A stretch of DNA of 64,000 nt from Pseudocitrobacter cyperus. Lineage in GTDB: Bacteria > Pseudomonadota > Gammaproteobacteria > Enterobacterales > Enterobacteriaceae. Below are positions 42,160 through 50,738 of the stretch, in pieces. The translations under genes were made by a program, and so were the position numbers. Where the stretch lies: assembly GCF_039889165.1 (NCBI RefSeq), contig NZ_JAYMYY010000004.1, positions 1-64,000 of the forward strand. Direction: 5' to 3'. How positions within the stretch are numbered: position 1 is the first letter of the stretch; every line of letters begins with the position of its first letter. Below the pieces are notes generated by a model, which was not told the DNA's origin, searched no databases, and saw only the letters and a list, made by a program, of their open reading frames with translations.

Positions 42160-43446
42160 ATGGCAGACGATGTGTTTGACGCCATTATTGTCGGCGGCGG
42201 CGTGGCAGGAGGCACCGCCGCCTACGTGCTGGCAAAGGCGGGATGTGAAGTGCTGGTAATTGAAAAAGGCAACTTCGCGGGGAGCAAAAATATGACCGGT
42301 GGGCGTTTATACGCCCACAGCCTTGAAGCCATCATGCCGGGCTTTGCCTGCGAAGCCCCGGTTGAACGGCAGGTTGTCAGGGAAAAAATCACTATGCTGA
42401 CGGAGGATTCTGGCGTCACGCTGGATTACCAGCATCCGGGGCACTCTCTGGCGGAAGAGGCTTCCTGGACGGTGCTGCGTGCGACGTTCGATCCCTGGCT
42501 GATGGGCAAAGCGGAAGAGGTCGGCGCGCAGGTTATCACCGGCGTCCGAGTGGACGAACTTATCGTAAAAGAGGGAAAAATTTGCGGCGTGAAGGCGGGA
42601 GACGATGAGATTGAAGCCCGGGTGGTGATCCTTGCCGACGGCGTGAACTCATTGCTGGCGAAAAAAGCGGGGATCAAACAGCACATCAGCCCGCATACGG
42701 TGGCTGTCGGGGTAAAGGAACTGATTGAATTAACGCCCGCGCAGATGGAAGACCGCTTCGGCTGTGTCGGAACGCAGGGCACCGCATGGCTCTTCGCGGG
42801 GGCGCCGTCCTGTGGCCATATGGGCGGTGGTTTCCTTTACACCAACAAAACCACGGTGTCATTAGGCCTGGTGATGGGGCTGCATAATGCGGGTAAATTC
42901 ACCCACAGCGTGCCGCAAATGCTGGAGAATTTTAAACATCACCCGGTTGTCGCGCCTTTGGTCGCGGGGGGAAAATTGCGGGAGTATTCCGCGCATATGG
43001 TGCCTGAAGGCGGGCTGAATATGGTTTCTGAGCTGGTGGGTGAGGGCGTGCTCATTACCGGCGATGCGGCAGGGCTATGCCTGAATATTGGCTACACCGT
43101 TCGCGGGATGGATCTGGCCATTGCGTCAGGCGAAGCGGCGGCAAAGGCGGTGATTGCCGCGAAAGAGCGGGGGAATTATAGCCGTCAGGGGCTGGCGCTA
43201 TACAGCGATCTGCTGAATCGTAGTTTTGTTATGAACGATCTCAAACTCTACCGGAATATGCCGGACTTAATGGATAATCCGCGACTTTTTACTGAATATC
43301 CCGACATGATGGCCAATATGATGAAATCGGTGTTTACCGTTTCCGGTAGCCAACAGCCGCTGCGTAAGAAACTGTTCCCACATATTAAAAAACCGGGGTT
43401 GCTTAACTTATTGAAAGACGGTCTTAAAGGAGCGCGATCGCTATGA
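42160..43446 (+). CDS. fixC: ETF:quinone oxidoreductase flavoprotein FixC-like
   Basis: A 428-residue flavoprotein of the FixC/YdiS family. It has the FAD Rossmann motif IVGGGVAGGTAAYVLAKAG at the start, KNMTGGRLY and GDAAGLCLNIGYTVRGMD for FAD, and an amphipathic middle that can touch the membrane. With FixX it exchanges electrons between ETF and membrane quinones. The presence of this pair, rather than Rnf or a bifurcating ETF alone, shows that enoyl-CoA reduction here is linked to the quinone pool. It overlaps fixX by four bases (ATGA). Confidence 0.92.
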   Translation: MADDVFDAIIVGGGVAGGTAAYVLAKAGCEVLVIEKGNFAGSKNMTGGRLYAHSLEAIMPGFACEAPVERQVVREKITMLTEDSGVTLDYQHPGHSLAEEASWTVLRATFDPWLMGKAEEVGAQVITGVRVDELIVKEGKICGVKAGDDEIEARVVILADGVNSLLAKKAGIKQHISPHTVAVGVKELIELTPAQMEDRFGCVGTQGTAWLFAGAPSCGHMGGGFLYTNKTTVSLGLVMGLHNAGKFTHSVPQMLENFKHHPVVAPLVAGGKLREYSAHMVPEGGLNMVSELVGEGVLITGDAAGLCLNIGYTVRGMDLAIASGEAAAKAVIAAKERGNYSRQGLALYSDLLNRSFVMNDLKLYRNMPDLMDNPRLFTEYPDMMANMMKSVFTVSGSQQPLRKKLFPHIKKPGLLNLLKDGLKGARSL

Positions 43447-43727
43447 ATAATGTGAACGTGGATATCAAACTTGGGGTGAACAAATTTTATATCGATGAAG
43501 GCAACCCGCATATTATTCTCAACGAAAAGATCAACCCCGATCTTTTTAAACAACTGATGATGGCGTGTCCGGCCGGGCTATATCGCCGTGATGATAAAGG
43601 CCAGTTTTTATTCGATTATGCAGGCTGCCTTGAATGTGGAACCTGCCGGGTTTTGTGTGGTGAATCGATTCTTTCAAAGTGGGAATATCCGGTGGGCTCG
43701 ATGGGAGTAGAGTATCGTTTTGGTTAA
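43443..43727 (+). CDS. fixX: Ferredoxin-like partner FixX
   Basis: A 94-residue iron-sulfur protein. A cysteine in MACPAGLYRR and the cluster CLECGTCRVLC are the FixX/ETF-QO ferredoxin-domain ligands. It passes electrons between FixC and quinone or ETF. It is the last gene of the CoA cluster and is coupled to fixC by ATGA. Confidence 0.93.
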   Translation: MNNVNVDIKLGVNKFYIDEGNPHIILNEKINPDLFKQLMMACPAGLYRRDDKGQFLFDYAGCLECGTCRVLCGESILSKWEYPVGSMGVEYRFG

Positions 43728-44111
43728 TGATTAGGCGCAGATTTTTCTCCGGTCACTTTTCAATAATGTGAGCAAGCTGGTCAAATTAATCGCGCAATAA
43801 TCTTACACTAGCACCCTAATCCATACAGGGAGAAGGGGTAATGGATGGTATGGCTTCTATCCGTTGTCAGCACGAATATTTGGGCAAAAACATGGCTCTA
43901 TTTCTTGCTGACAGTAACCGGCCTCAGCACAGTATTATCTTGCTTTTATTGGTTACAAAACCCTTTTCTCTGCTTTGCTTCAGTGTTCATCGGAGTATCA
44001 TGCCGCAATAACCATGTAAAAAGTGTGGTATATGGTGCGCCTGTCGCGGCGTGAATAATTGTTGCGAAAGGTGCAGGGAAAGCCAGGTCTTCGCTACGGA
44101 ATAACAATAAG
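43728..44111 (+). promoter_or_regulatory. 384-base gap before the hyb operon
   Basis: This AT-rich stretch probably holds the hyb promoter; TACACT near 43804-43809 is a possible -10. No FNR, sigma-54 or NarL site stands out. An ORF of 56 codons (43842-44012), preceded by AGAAGGGG, could make a short peptide with a hydrophobic middle (IILLLLV), but nothing identifies it; it might be a leader or chance. No transcription terminator hairpin is obvious after fixX, so read-through into hyb is possible. Confidence 0.4.
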
Positions 44112-45230
44112 ATGACTGGAAATAATAGCCTCAACACTTCTCATGGCGTTAATCGCCGTGATTTTATGAAGCTTTGTGCAGCACTGGCCGCCACCATGGG
44201 GCTCAGTAGTAAAGCGGCCGCCGAGATGGCCGAATCTATCACTCGCCCACAGCGTCCACCGGTTATCTGGATTGGCGCGCAGGAGTGTACCGGCTGCACG
44301 GAATCTCTGCTCCGTGCAACGCATCCCACTGTGGAAAACCTCGTGCTGGAGACTATCTCTCTGGAGTATCACGAAGTCCTTTCCGCCGCCTTTGGCCATC
44401 AGGTTGAAGAGAACAAGCACAACGCGCTGGAAAAATACAAAGGTCAGTATGTGCTGGTGGTCGATGGCTCAATCCCATTGAAAGATAATGGGATTTACTG
44501 CATGGTCGCCGGTGAACCGATTATCGACCATATTCGCAAAGCGGCAGAAGGGGCTGCGGCGATTATTGCTATCGGCTCCTGCGCTGCCTGGGGCGGCGTG
44601 GCGGCGGCGGGCGTTAACCCGACCGGCGCGGTAGGGCTTCAGGAAGCCTTGCCGGGCAAAACGATCATCAACATTCCTGGCTGTCCGCCCAACCCGCACA
44701 ACTTCCTTGCGACCGTCGCTCATATCATCACCTTTGGTAAACCGCCGAAGCTGGATGCTAAGAACCGCCCGACGTTTGCCTATGGTCGTCTGATTCACGA
44801 GCACTGCGAACGTCGTCCGCACTTTGATGCCGGGCGCTTTGCGAAAGAGTTCGGTGATGAAGGCCATCGTCAGGGGTGGTGTCTGTATCACCTGGGCTGC
44901 AAAGGGCCGGAAACTTACGGTAACTGTTCGACGCTGCAATTCTGCGAAGTCGGCGGCGTCTGGCCGGTTGCTATCGGTCATCCGTGCTATGGCTGTAACG
45001 AAGAGGGCGTCGGTTTTCACAAAGGCATTCATCAACTGGCGACGGTTGAAAACCAGACGCCGCGCGCGGAAAAACCGGATGTAAACCTGAAAGAAGGCGG
45101 CGAGATTTCAACTGGAGCCGTGGGTTTACTGGGCGGTGTGGTTGGCCTGGTCGCGGGCGTCAGCGTGATGGCCGTTCGTGAGCTGGGGCGTCAGCAGAAG
45201 AAAGATAACACTGACTCACGGGGAGAATAA
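44112..45230 (+). CDS. hybO: Hydrogenase-2 small subunit HybO
   Basis: A 372-residue [NiFe]-hydrogenase small subunit exported through Tat (NRRDFMKLCAAL at 14-25). Cysteines for the proximal cluster are in GAQECTGCTES, IGSCAAWGG and IPGCPPNPHN. The medial and distal clusters are in the HEHCERRPHFD, GWCLYHLGCKGPETYGNC and GHPCYGC region. A C-terminal membrane helix (about 337-359) anchors it. The sequence is almost the same as E. coli HybO as I remember it. It takes electrons from H2 oxidised at HybC on the periplasmic side. Confidence 0.96.
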   Translation: MTGNNSLNTSHGVNRRDFMKLCAALAATMGLSSKAAAEMAESITRPQRPPVIWIGAQECTGCTESLLRATHPTVENLVLETISLEYHEVLSAAFGHQVEENKHNALEKYKGQYVLVVDGSIPLKDNGIYCMVAGEPIIDHIRKAAEGAAAIIAIGSCAAWGGVAAAGVNPTGAVGLQEALPGKTIINIPGCPPNPHNFLATVAHIITFGKPPKLDAKNRPTFAYGRLIHEHCERRPHFDAGRFAKEFGDEGHRQGWCLYHLGCKGPETYGNCSTLQFCEVGGVWPVAIGHPCYGCNEEGVGFHKGIHQLATVENQTPRAEKPDVNLKEGGEISTGAVGLLGGVVGLVAGVSVMAVRELGRQQKKDNTDSRGE

Positions 45231-45232
45231 CC

Positions 45233-46216
45233 GTGAACAGAAGAAACTTTATCAAAGCCGCCTCGGGCGGCGCACTGCTGCTGGGGGCTGCGCCTTCCGT
45301 GGCTCATGCGGCGGAAAACCGTCCGCCGATTCCTGGTTCGTTGGGGATGTTATACGACTCAACACTTTGCGTCGGCTGCCAGGCCTGCGTGACCGAGTGC
45401 CAGAATATCAACTTCCCGGCGCGCAACCCGCAGGGCGAACAAACCTGGTCCAACAACGACAAACTGTCGCCCTATACCAATAACATCATTCAGGTGTGGC
45501 GTAGCGGAACGGGCGTTAACAAAGATAAAGAAGAGAACGGTTACGCCTACATCAAAAAGCAGTGTATGCACTGTGTAGACCCGAACTGTGTCTCCGTGTG
45601 CCCGGTTCAGGCGCTGAGAAAAGACCCGAAAACCGGCATTGTGCATTACAACAAAGATGTCTGCACCGGCTGCCGTTACTGCATGGTCGCCTGTCCCTAT
45701 AACGTGCCGAAATACGATTACAACAACCCATTTGGTGCCATTCACAAATGTGAACTCTGTAACCAAAAGGGCGTTGAACGTTTAGATAAAGGCGGGTTGC
45801 CGGGCTGCGTCTCCGTTTGTCCGGCAGGTGCGGTGATTTTTGGCACCCGCGAAGATCTGATGGCTGAGGCGAAAAAACGTCTGGCTCTGAAACCGGGAAG
45901 CGAATACCTCTACCCACGTCAGACCCTGAAAACAGGGGATACCTACCTGCATACGGTGCCGCACTATCATCCACACCTATACGGTGAGAAAGAGGGCGGC
46001 GGAACGCAGGTGCTGGTGTTGACCGGTGTGCCTTATGAGAATCTGGGCTTGCCGAAGCTGGATGAGCTCTCTACCGGGGCGCGTTCTGAACACGTCCAAC
46101 ACACCGTTTATAAGGGCATGATGCTGCCGCTTGCTTTGCTCGCGGGATTAACCGTGCTGGTTCGCCGTAATACAAAAGGCAAACTTCACGATGGAGGAGA
46201 CGATCATGAGTCATGA
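45233..46216 (+). CDS. hybA: Hydrogenase-2 ferredoxin-like subunit HybA
   Basis: A 327-residue Tat-exported iron-sulfur protein (NRRNFIK at 2-8, GTG start). Four cysteine groups for [4Fe-4S] clusters are seen: CVGCQACVTEC, CMHCVDPNCVSVC, CTGCRYCMVAC and CELCN...CVSVC. A C-terminal membrane helix lies near 295-315. It links HybO to the membrane subunit HybB. It overlaps hybB by 11 bases. Confidence 0.95.
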   Translation: MNRRNFIKAASGGALLLGAAPSVAHAAENRPPIPGSLGMLYDSTLCVGCQACVTECQNINFPARNPQGEQTWSNNDKLSPYTNNIIQVWRSGTGVNKDKEENGYAYIKKQCMHCVDPNCVSVCPVQALRKDPKTGIVHYNKDVCTGCRYCMVACPYNVPKYDYNNPFGAIHKCELCNQKGVERLDKGGLPGCVSVCPAGAVIFGTREDLMAEAKKRLALKPGSEYLYPRQTLKTGDTYLHTVPHYHPHLYGEKEGGGTQVLVLTGVPYENLGLPKLDELSTGARSEHVQHTVYKGMMLPLALLAGLTVLVRRNTKGKLHDGGDDHES

Positions 46217-47384
46217 TCCTAAACCGCTGGGCGGGAAAATCATCAGCAAGCCGATCATCATTTTTGCTCCGCTGGCTGTGCTGTGTCTGATCATGATCGT
46301 CAAACGTCTGATCTGGGGGTTGGGCTCCGTTTCCGATCTTAACGGTGGATACCCGTGGGGGATCTGGATCGCCTTCGATTTGTTGATCGGCACCGGCTTT
46401 GCCTGCGGCGGTTGGGCGCTGGCCTGGGCGGTGTATGTCTTCAACAAAGGGCGCTATCACCCGCTGGTGCGCCCGGCGCTGCTGGCCAGCCTCTTTGGCT
46501 ATTCGCTCGGCGGCCTGTCGATCACTATCGACGTTGGGCGTTACTGGAACCTGCCGTATTTTTACATTCCGGGGCACTTTAACGTTAACTCGGTGCTGTT
46601 TGAAACCGCCGTCTGTATGACCATCTATATCGGCGTAATGGCGCTGGAGTTTGCCCCCGCGCTGCTGGAACGGATGGGCTGGAAGGTGCCGCTTAAGTTC
46701 CTCAATAAACTGATGTTCTTCATCATTGCGCTCGGCGCATTGCTGCCGACGATGCACCAGTCTTCCATGGGGTCATTGATGATCTCGGCGGGCTATAAAG
46801 TGCATCCGCTGTGGCAAAGCTACGAGATGCTGCCGCTCTTCTCGGTTCTGACCGCTTTCATCATGGGCTTCGCCATTGTGGTGTTTGAAGGTTCGCTGGT
46901 GCAGACCGGGCTACGGGGAAGAGGGCCGGATGAGAAATCGCTGTTTGTGAAGCTGATGAATACCGCCAGCGTGTTGCTTGCGCTGTTCCTGGTGCTGCGC
47001 GTCGGTGAGCTGGTTTATCGCCACAAACTGTCGTATGCCTTTGCGGGGGATTTCTACTCCTTCCTGTTCTGGCTGGAAGCGCTGCTGATGATCTTCCCGC
47101 TGGTGGTACTGCGTGTCGGAACGTTACGCAATGATTCGCGCATGCTTTACCTGTCCGCACTGAGCGCGCTGTTGGGCTGTGCGACCTGGCGTATCGCCTA
47201 CTCGCTGGTGGCGTTCAACCCCGGTGGCGGCTACCACTACTTCCCGGCCTGGGAAGAGCTGCTGATTTCTATAGGTTTTGTGGCAATTGAGATTTGTGCA
47301 TACATCCTGCTCATTCGTCTGTTGCCGATACTTCCCCCTTTAAAACAAAACGACAACAAGCGTCATGAGGCGAGCAAAGCATGA
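46206..47384 (+). CDS. hybB: Hydrogenase-2 integral membrane subunit HybB
   Basis: A 392-residue NrfD-like membrane protein with about ten helices; GGYPWGIWIAFDLL, ACGGWALAWAVYVF and MHQSSMGSLM are family stretches. It connects HybA to menaquinone and couples H2 oxidation to quinone reduction, or in reverse uses proton motive force to evolve H2. ATG 46206 gives the E. coli length. Its stop overlaps hybC by four bases (ATGA). Confidence 0.95.
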   Translation: MSHDPKPLGGKIISKPIIIFAPLAVLCLIMIVKRLIWGLGSVSDLNGGYPWGIWIAFDLLIGTGFACGGWALAWAVYVFNKGRYHPLVRPALLASLFGYSLGGLSITIDVGRYWNLPYFYIPGHFNVNSVLFETAVCMTIYIGVMALEFAPALLERMGWKVPLKFLNKLMFFIIALGALLPTMHQSSMGSLMISAGYKVHPLWQSYEMLPLFSVLTAFIMGFAIVVFEGSLVQTGLRGRGPDEKSLFVKLMNTASVLLALFLVLRVGELVYRHKLSYAFAGDFYSFLFWLEALLMIFPLVVLRVGTLRNDSRMLYLSALSALLGCATWRIAYSLVAFNPGGGYHYFPAWEELLISIGFVAIEICAYILLIRLLPILPPLKQNDNKRHEASKA

Positions 47385-49084
47385 GCCAGAGAATTACGAT
47401 TGACCCGGTAACCCGAATTGAAGGGCACCTGCGCATCGACTGCGAAATTGAAAATGGCGTGGTATCTAAAGCGTGGGCCTCTGGCACCATGTGGCGTGGG
47501 ATGGAAGAGATTGTTAAAAATCGCGACCCGCGCGATGCGTGGATGATTGTGCAGCGTATCTGCGGTGTTTGCACCACCACGCATGCCATCGCATCCGTGC
47601 GTGCCGCAGAAAGCGCACTGAAGATTGATGTGCCGGTGAATGCGCAATACATCCGCAATATCATCCTGGCGGCGCATACGACCCATGACCACATCGTTCA
47701 TTTTTATCAGCTTTCCGCGCTCGACTGGGTGGATATTACCTCCGCCCTGAAGGCCGACCCGGCAAAAGCCTCGGCGATGCTGACGGGCGTGTCAAGCTGG
47801 CCTCTGAACAGCGCGGAAGAGTTCACCAGGGTTCAGAATAAAATCAAAGATCTGGTTGCCAGCGGTCAGTTGGGGATTTTTGCCAACGGCTACTGGGGGC
47901 ACCCGGCGATGAAACTGCCGCCGGAAGTGAACCTGATTGCGGTGGCGCACTATTTACAGGCGCTGGAGTGCCAGCGCGACGCGAACCGCGTGGTGGCACT
48001 GCTGGGCGGTAAATCACCGCACATTCAGAACCTTGCTGTTGGCGGGGTAGCGAACCCTATCAACCTTGATGGCCTGGGCGTGCTGAACCTTGAACGCCTG
48101 ATGTATATCAAATCCTTTATCGACAAACTGAGCGATTTCGTTGAGCAGGTTTATAAAGTCGATACTGCGGTCATTGCGGCGTTTTATCCGGAGTGGCTGG
48201 AGCGTGGTCGCGGGGCGGTGAACTACCTGGCGACGCCGGAATTTCCGACCGATGGCAAAAACGGCAGTTTCCTCTTCCCGGGCGGCTATATCACCAACAG
48301 CGATCTGTCGACGTACCGTCCAATCAGTTCTCAGTCTGATGAGTTTCTGATCAAAGGGATTCAGGAGAGCGCAAAACACGCCTGGTATAAAGACGAATCG
48401 CCACAGGCGCCGTGGGAAGGCACCACCGTGCCGAACTACACCGGCTGGTCAGAAGACGGTAAATACTCCTGGGTGAAAGCGCCGACCTTCTACGGCAAAA
48501 CCGTTGAAGTGGGGCCGCTGGCGAATATGCTGTGCAAACTGGCGGCAAAACGCGAAGCAACCCACGCGAAGCTCAATGAAATCATCGCCATTTATACCAA
48601 ATTGACGGGCAAAACGCTGGGCGTTGAGCAACTGCACTCCACGCTCGGGCGTATCATCGGGCGCACCGTCCATTGCTGTGAATTACAGACTATTTTGCAG
48701 CATCAATACAGCGCGCTGATCGCCAATATTGGCAAGGGCGATCACACCACCTTTGTGAAACCGAATATCCCGGCAACCGGTGAGTTTAAAGGCGTCGGAT
48801 TCCTCGAAGCGCCGCGCGGTATGCTGTCGCACTGGATGGTGATCAAAGACGGGATTATCAGCAACTATCAGGCGGTTGTGCCTTCCACCTGGAACTCAGG
48901 CCCGCGGAATTTCAATGACGAAGTCGGCCCGTATGAGCGTTCGCTGGTGGGGACACCGGTCGCCGATCCGGAAAAACCGCTGGAAGTGGTGCGCACTATT
49001 CACTCCTTCGACCCGTGCATGTCCTGCGCGGTGCATGTGGTGGACGCCGACGGCAACGATGTTGTCGCGGTGAAGGTGCTGTGA
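47381..49084 (+). CDS. hybC: Hydrogenase-2 large (NiFe) subunit HybC
   Basis: A 567-residue large subunit. The four nickel-iron ligands are Cys61 and Cys64 (RICGVC) and Cys546 and Cys549 (DPCMSC). HybD would cut after His552, removing a 15-residue tail (starting VVDADGND). The motif RIEGHLR near the start is normal. No Tat signal; it is carried out with HybO. H2 is split here to protons and electrons. Confidence 0.97.
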   Translation: MSQRITIDPVTRIEGHLRIDCEIENGVVSKAWASGTMWRGMEEIVKNRDPRDAWMIVQRICGVCTTTHAIASVRAAESALKIDVPVNAQYIRNIILAAHTTHDHIVHFYQLSALDWVDITSALKADPAKASAMLTGVSSWPLNSAEEFTRVQNKIKDLVASGQLGIFANGYWGHPAMKLPPEVNLIAVAHYLQALECQRDANRVVALLGGKSPHIQNLAVGGVANPINLDGLGVLNLERLMYIKSFIDKLSDFVEQVYKVDTAVIAAFYPEWLERGRGAVNYLATPEFPTDGKNGSFLFPGGYITNSDLSTYRPISSQSDEFLIKGIQESAKHAWYKDESPQAPWEGTTVPNYTGWSEDGKYSWVKAPTFYGKTVEVGPLANMLCKLAAKREATHAKLNEIIAIYTKLTGKTLGVEQLHSTLGRIIGRTVHCCELQTILQHQYSALIANIGKGDHTTFVKPNIPATGEFKGVGFLEAPRGMLSHWMVIKDGIISNYQAVVPSTWNSGPRNFNDEVGPYERSLVGTPVADPEKPLEVVRTIHSFDPCMSCAVHVVDADGNDVVAVKVL

Positions 49085-49578
49085 TGCGGATTTTAGTCTT
49101 AGGCGTCGGCAATATTTTGCTCACCGATGAAGCTATCGGTGTGCGTATTGTGGAAGCCCTGGAGCAGCGCTATATCCTGCCTGATTACGTCGAGGTACTC
49201 GACGGTGGGACGGCAGGCATGGAATTACTGGGCGATATGGCTGACCGCGATCACCTGATTATCGCTGACGCTATCGTCTCGCGCAAAAACGCGCCGGGCA
49301 CCATTATGGTGCTGCGAGATGATGAAGTTCCGGCGCTGTTTACCAACAAAATCTCTCCGCATCAGCTTGGGCTGGCCGACGTTCTGTCGGCCCTGCGCTT
49401 CACGGGGGAGTTTCCGAAAAAACTCACCCTGGTAGGCGTCATTCCTGAATCGCTGGAACCCCATATCGGTTTAACGCCAACCGTAGAGGCGATGATTACG
49501 CCAGCGCTGGAGCAGGTGCTGCTGGCGCTGCGCGAATCGGGCGTTGAAGTGGTTGCCCAGGAGGAAACGCATGCCTGA
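49084..49578 (+). CDS. hybD: Hydrogenase-2 maturation endopeptidase HybD
   Basis: A 164-residue nickel-sensing protease of the HycI/HybD family. It has GVGNILLTDEAIG (Glu16-region nickel ligand), LDGGTAGMEL with its Asp, and SPHQLGLADVL with the His ligand. It removes the C-terminal tail of HybC after Ni insertion. ATG overlaps the hybC stop by one base. Confidence 0.95.
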   Translation: MRILVLGVGNILLTDEAIGVRIVEALEQRYILPDYVEVLDGGTAGMELLGDMADRDHLIIADAIVSRKNAPGTIMVLRDDEVPALFTNKISPHQLGLADVLSALRFTGEFPKKLTLVGVIPESLEPHIGLTPTVEAMITPALEQVLLALRESGVEVVAQEETHA

Positions 49579-50062
49579 AGAGATCAGCGGTTTTTCAACG
49601 TCGCCGCAGTTATTGGTGCAGGCGGCTTTTGAAGAGGTGGCTTGCCGTTCGATGCATGATTTGGCGTTTCTCCACCCAACAATGCCGGTCTCCGTATCGG
49701 GCTTCACGCTATTTGAGGGGCAGTGGACGGGCTGTGTCATCACCCCGTGGATGCTGAGCGCGGTTATTTTCCCCGGCCCGGATCAGCGCTGGCCGCATCG
49801 CACCGTCAGTGAAAAACTGGGGCTGCAATTGCCTTACGGCACCATGACCTTCACCGTGGGCGAGCTGGAAGGGGTTTCGCAATATCTGTCATGCTCGCTG
49901 CTGTCGCCGCTGCCTAAAGCGCTTTCGGTGGAAGAGGGGCTTCGCCTGATGGAAGACTGTGCGCGAATGCTGCTTTCGCTGCCAGTGAGTAATCCGGATG
50001 CGCCGGATATGGCAAGCCGCCGCGCGTTGCTGTTTGGTCGCCGGAGCGTCGCGGATGCATGA
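49571..50062 (+). CDS. hybE: Hydrogenase-2 Tat-proofreading chaperone HybE
   Basis: A 163-residue member of the HupJ/HybE family that binds the HybO Tat signal until the enzyme is mature. GCVITPWMLSAVIFPGP and LPYGTMTFTVGELEG are the conserved core. It overlaps hybD by eight bases and hybF by eight bases. Confidence 0.92.
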   Translation: MPEEISGFSTSPQLLVQAAFEEVACRSMHDLAFLHPTMPVSVSGFTLFEGQWTGCVITPWMLSAVIFPGPDQRWPHRTVSEKLGLQLPYGTMTFTVGELEGVSQYLSCSLLSPLPKALSVEEGLRLMEDCARMLLSLPVSNPDAPDMASRRALLFGRRSVADA

Positions 50063-50396
50063 GCTTTCGCTGTGTCAGAGCGCGGTGGATATCATCCAGC
50101 AGCAGGCCCGGCAGCACGGTGTCAACCGCGTGACGGGCGTATGGCTGGAGATCGGCGCGCTCTCCTGCGTGGAAGAGAGCGCCGTGCGTTTCAGCTTTGA
50201 TATCGTCTGTCAGAATACCGTCGCACAGGGCTGCGAATTGCATATTGATTATCGCCCCGCGCAGGCCTGGTGCTGGGATTGCAGCCAGGCGGTTGCAATC
50301 ACCCAGCATGACGCGCGTTGCCCGCAGTGCGAGGGGGCGAATTTGCGCGTCGATACGGGCGATTCATTGCGGGTAAAAAGTATTGAAGTGGAATAA
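50055..50396 (+). CDS. hybF: HypA-type nickel insertion protein HybF
   Basis: A 113-residue HypA family protein. His2 of MHELSLCQSA binds nickel. A zinc-ribbon at C-terminal cysteines (CWDC and CPQC) is complete. It delivers Ni to hydrogenase-2 precursors with HypB. Confidence 0.94.
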   Translation: MHELSLCQSAVDIIQQQARQHGVNRVTGVWLEIGALSCVEESAVRFSFDIVCQNTVAQGCELHIDYRPAQAWCWDCSQAVAITQHDARCPQCEGANLRVDTGDSLRVKSIEVE

Positions 50397-50408
50397 CCGG
50401 AGTTAATT

Positions 50409-50657
50409 ATGTGTATTGGCGTACCAGGCCAGGTGCTGGCCGTGGGTGAGGATATTCACCAGCTTGCGCAGGTGGAAGTGTGCGGCGTGAAGCGGGATGT
50501 GAATATTGCGCTTATCTGCGAAGGCGACACCGCCGACCTCGTTGGGCAGTGGGTGCTGGTGCACGTGGGGTTTGCCATGAGCATTATTGATGAAGCCGAA
50601 GCGCAGGCGACGCTGGCCGCTCTACGGCAGATGGAGTATGACGAAACAGCGGTGTGA
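50409..50657 (+). CDS. hybG: HypC-type maturation chaperone HybG
   Basis: An 82-residue HypC/HybG protein. It starts MCIGVPGQV, and Cys2 carries the Fe(CN)2CO group with HypD to HybC. It ends the hyb operon and the 20-kb insertion; ubiX follows after 81 bases. Confidence 0.95.
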   Translation: MCIGVPGQVLAVGEDIHQLAQVEVCGVKRDVNIALICEGDTADLVGQWVLVHVGFAMSIIDEAEAQATLAALRQMEYDETAV

Positions 50658-50738
50658 GGAATGGTTTAATTTCGTTGAACGGGCTCTGGACGCTATAATC
50701 CTGCTAAGTTGTAGCATTCCGCAAAAAGGGCAGTCACA

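Noticed and set aside
43728..44111. FNR or sigma-54 site for the hyb operon
   Set aside because: I searched by eye for TTGAT-N4-ATCAA and GG-N10-GC patterns and found no convincing match.
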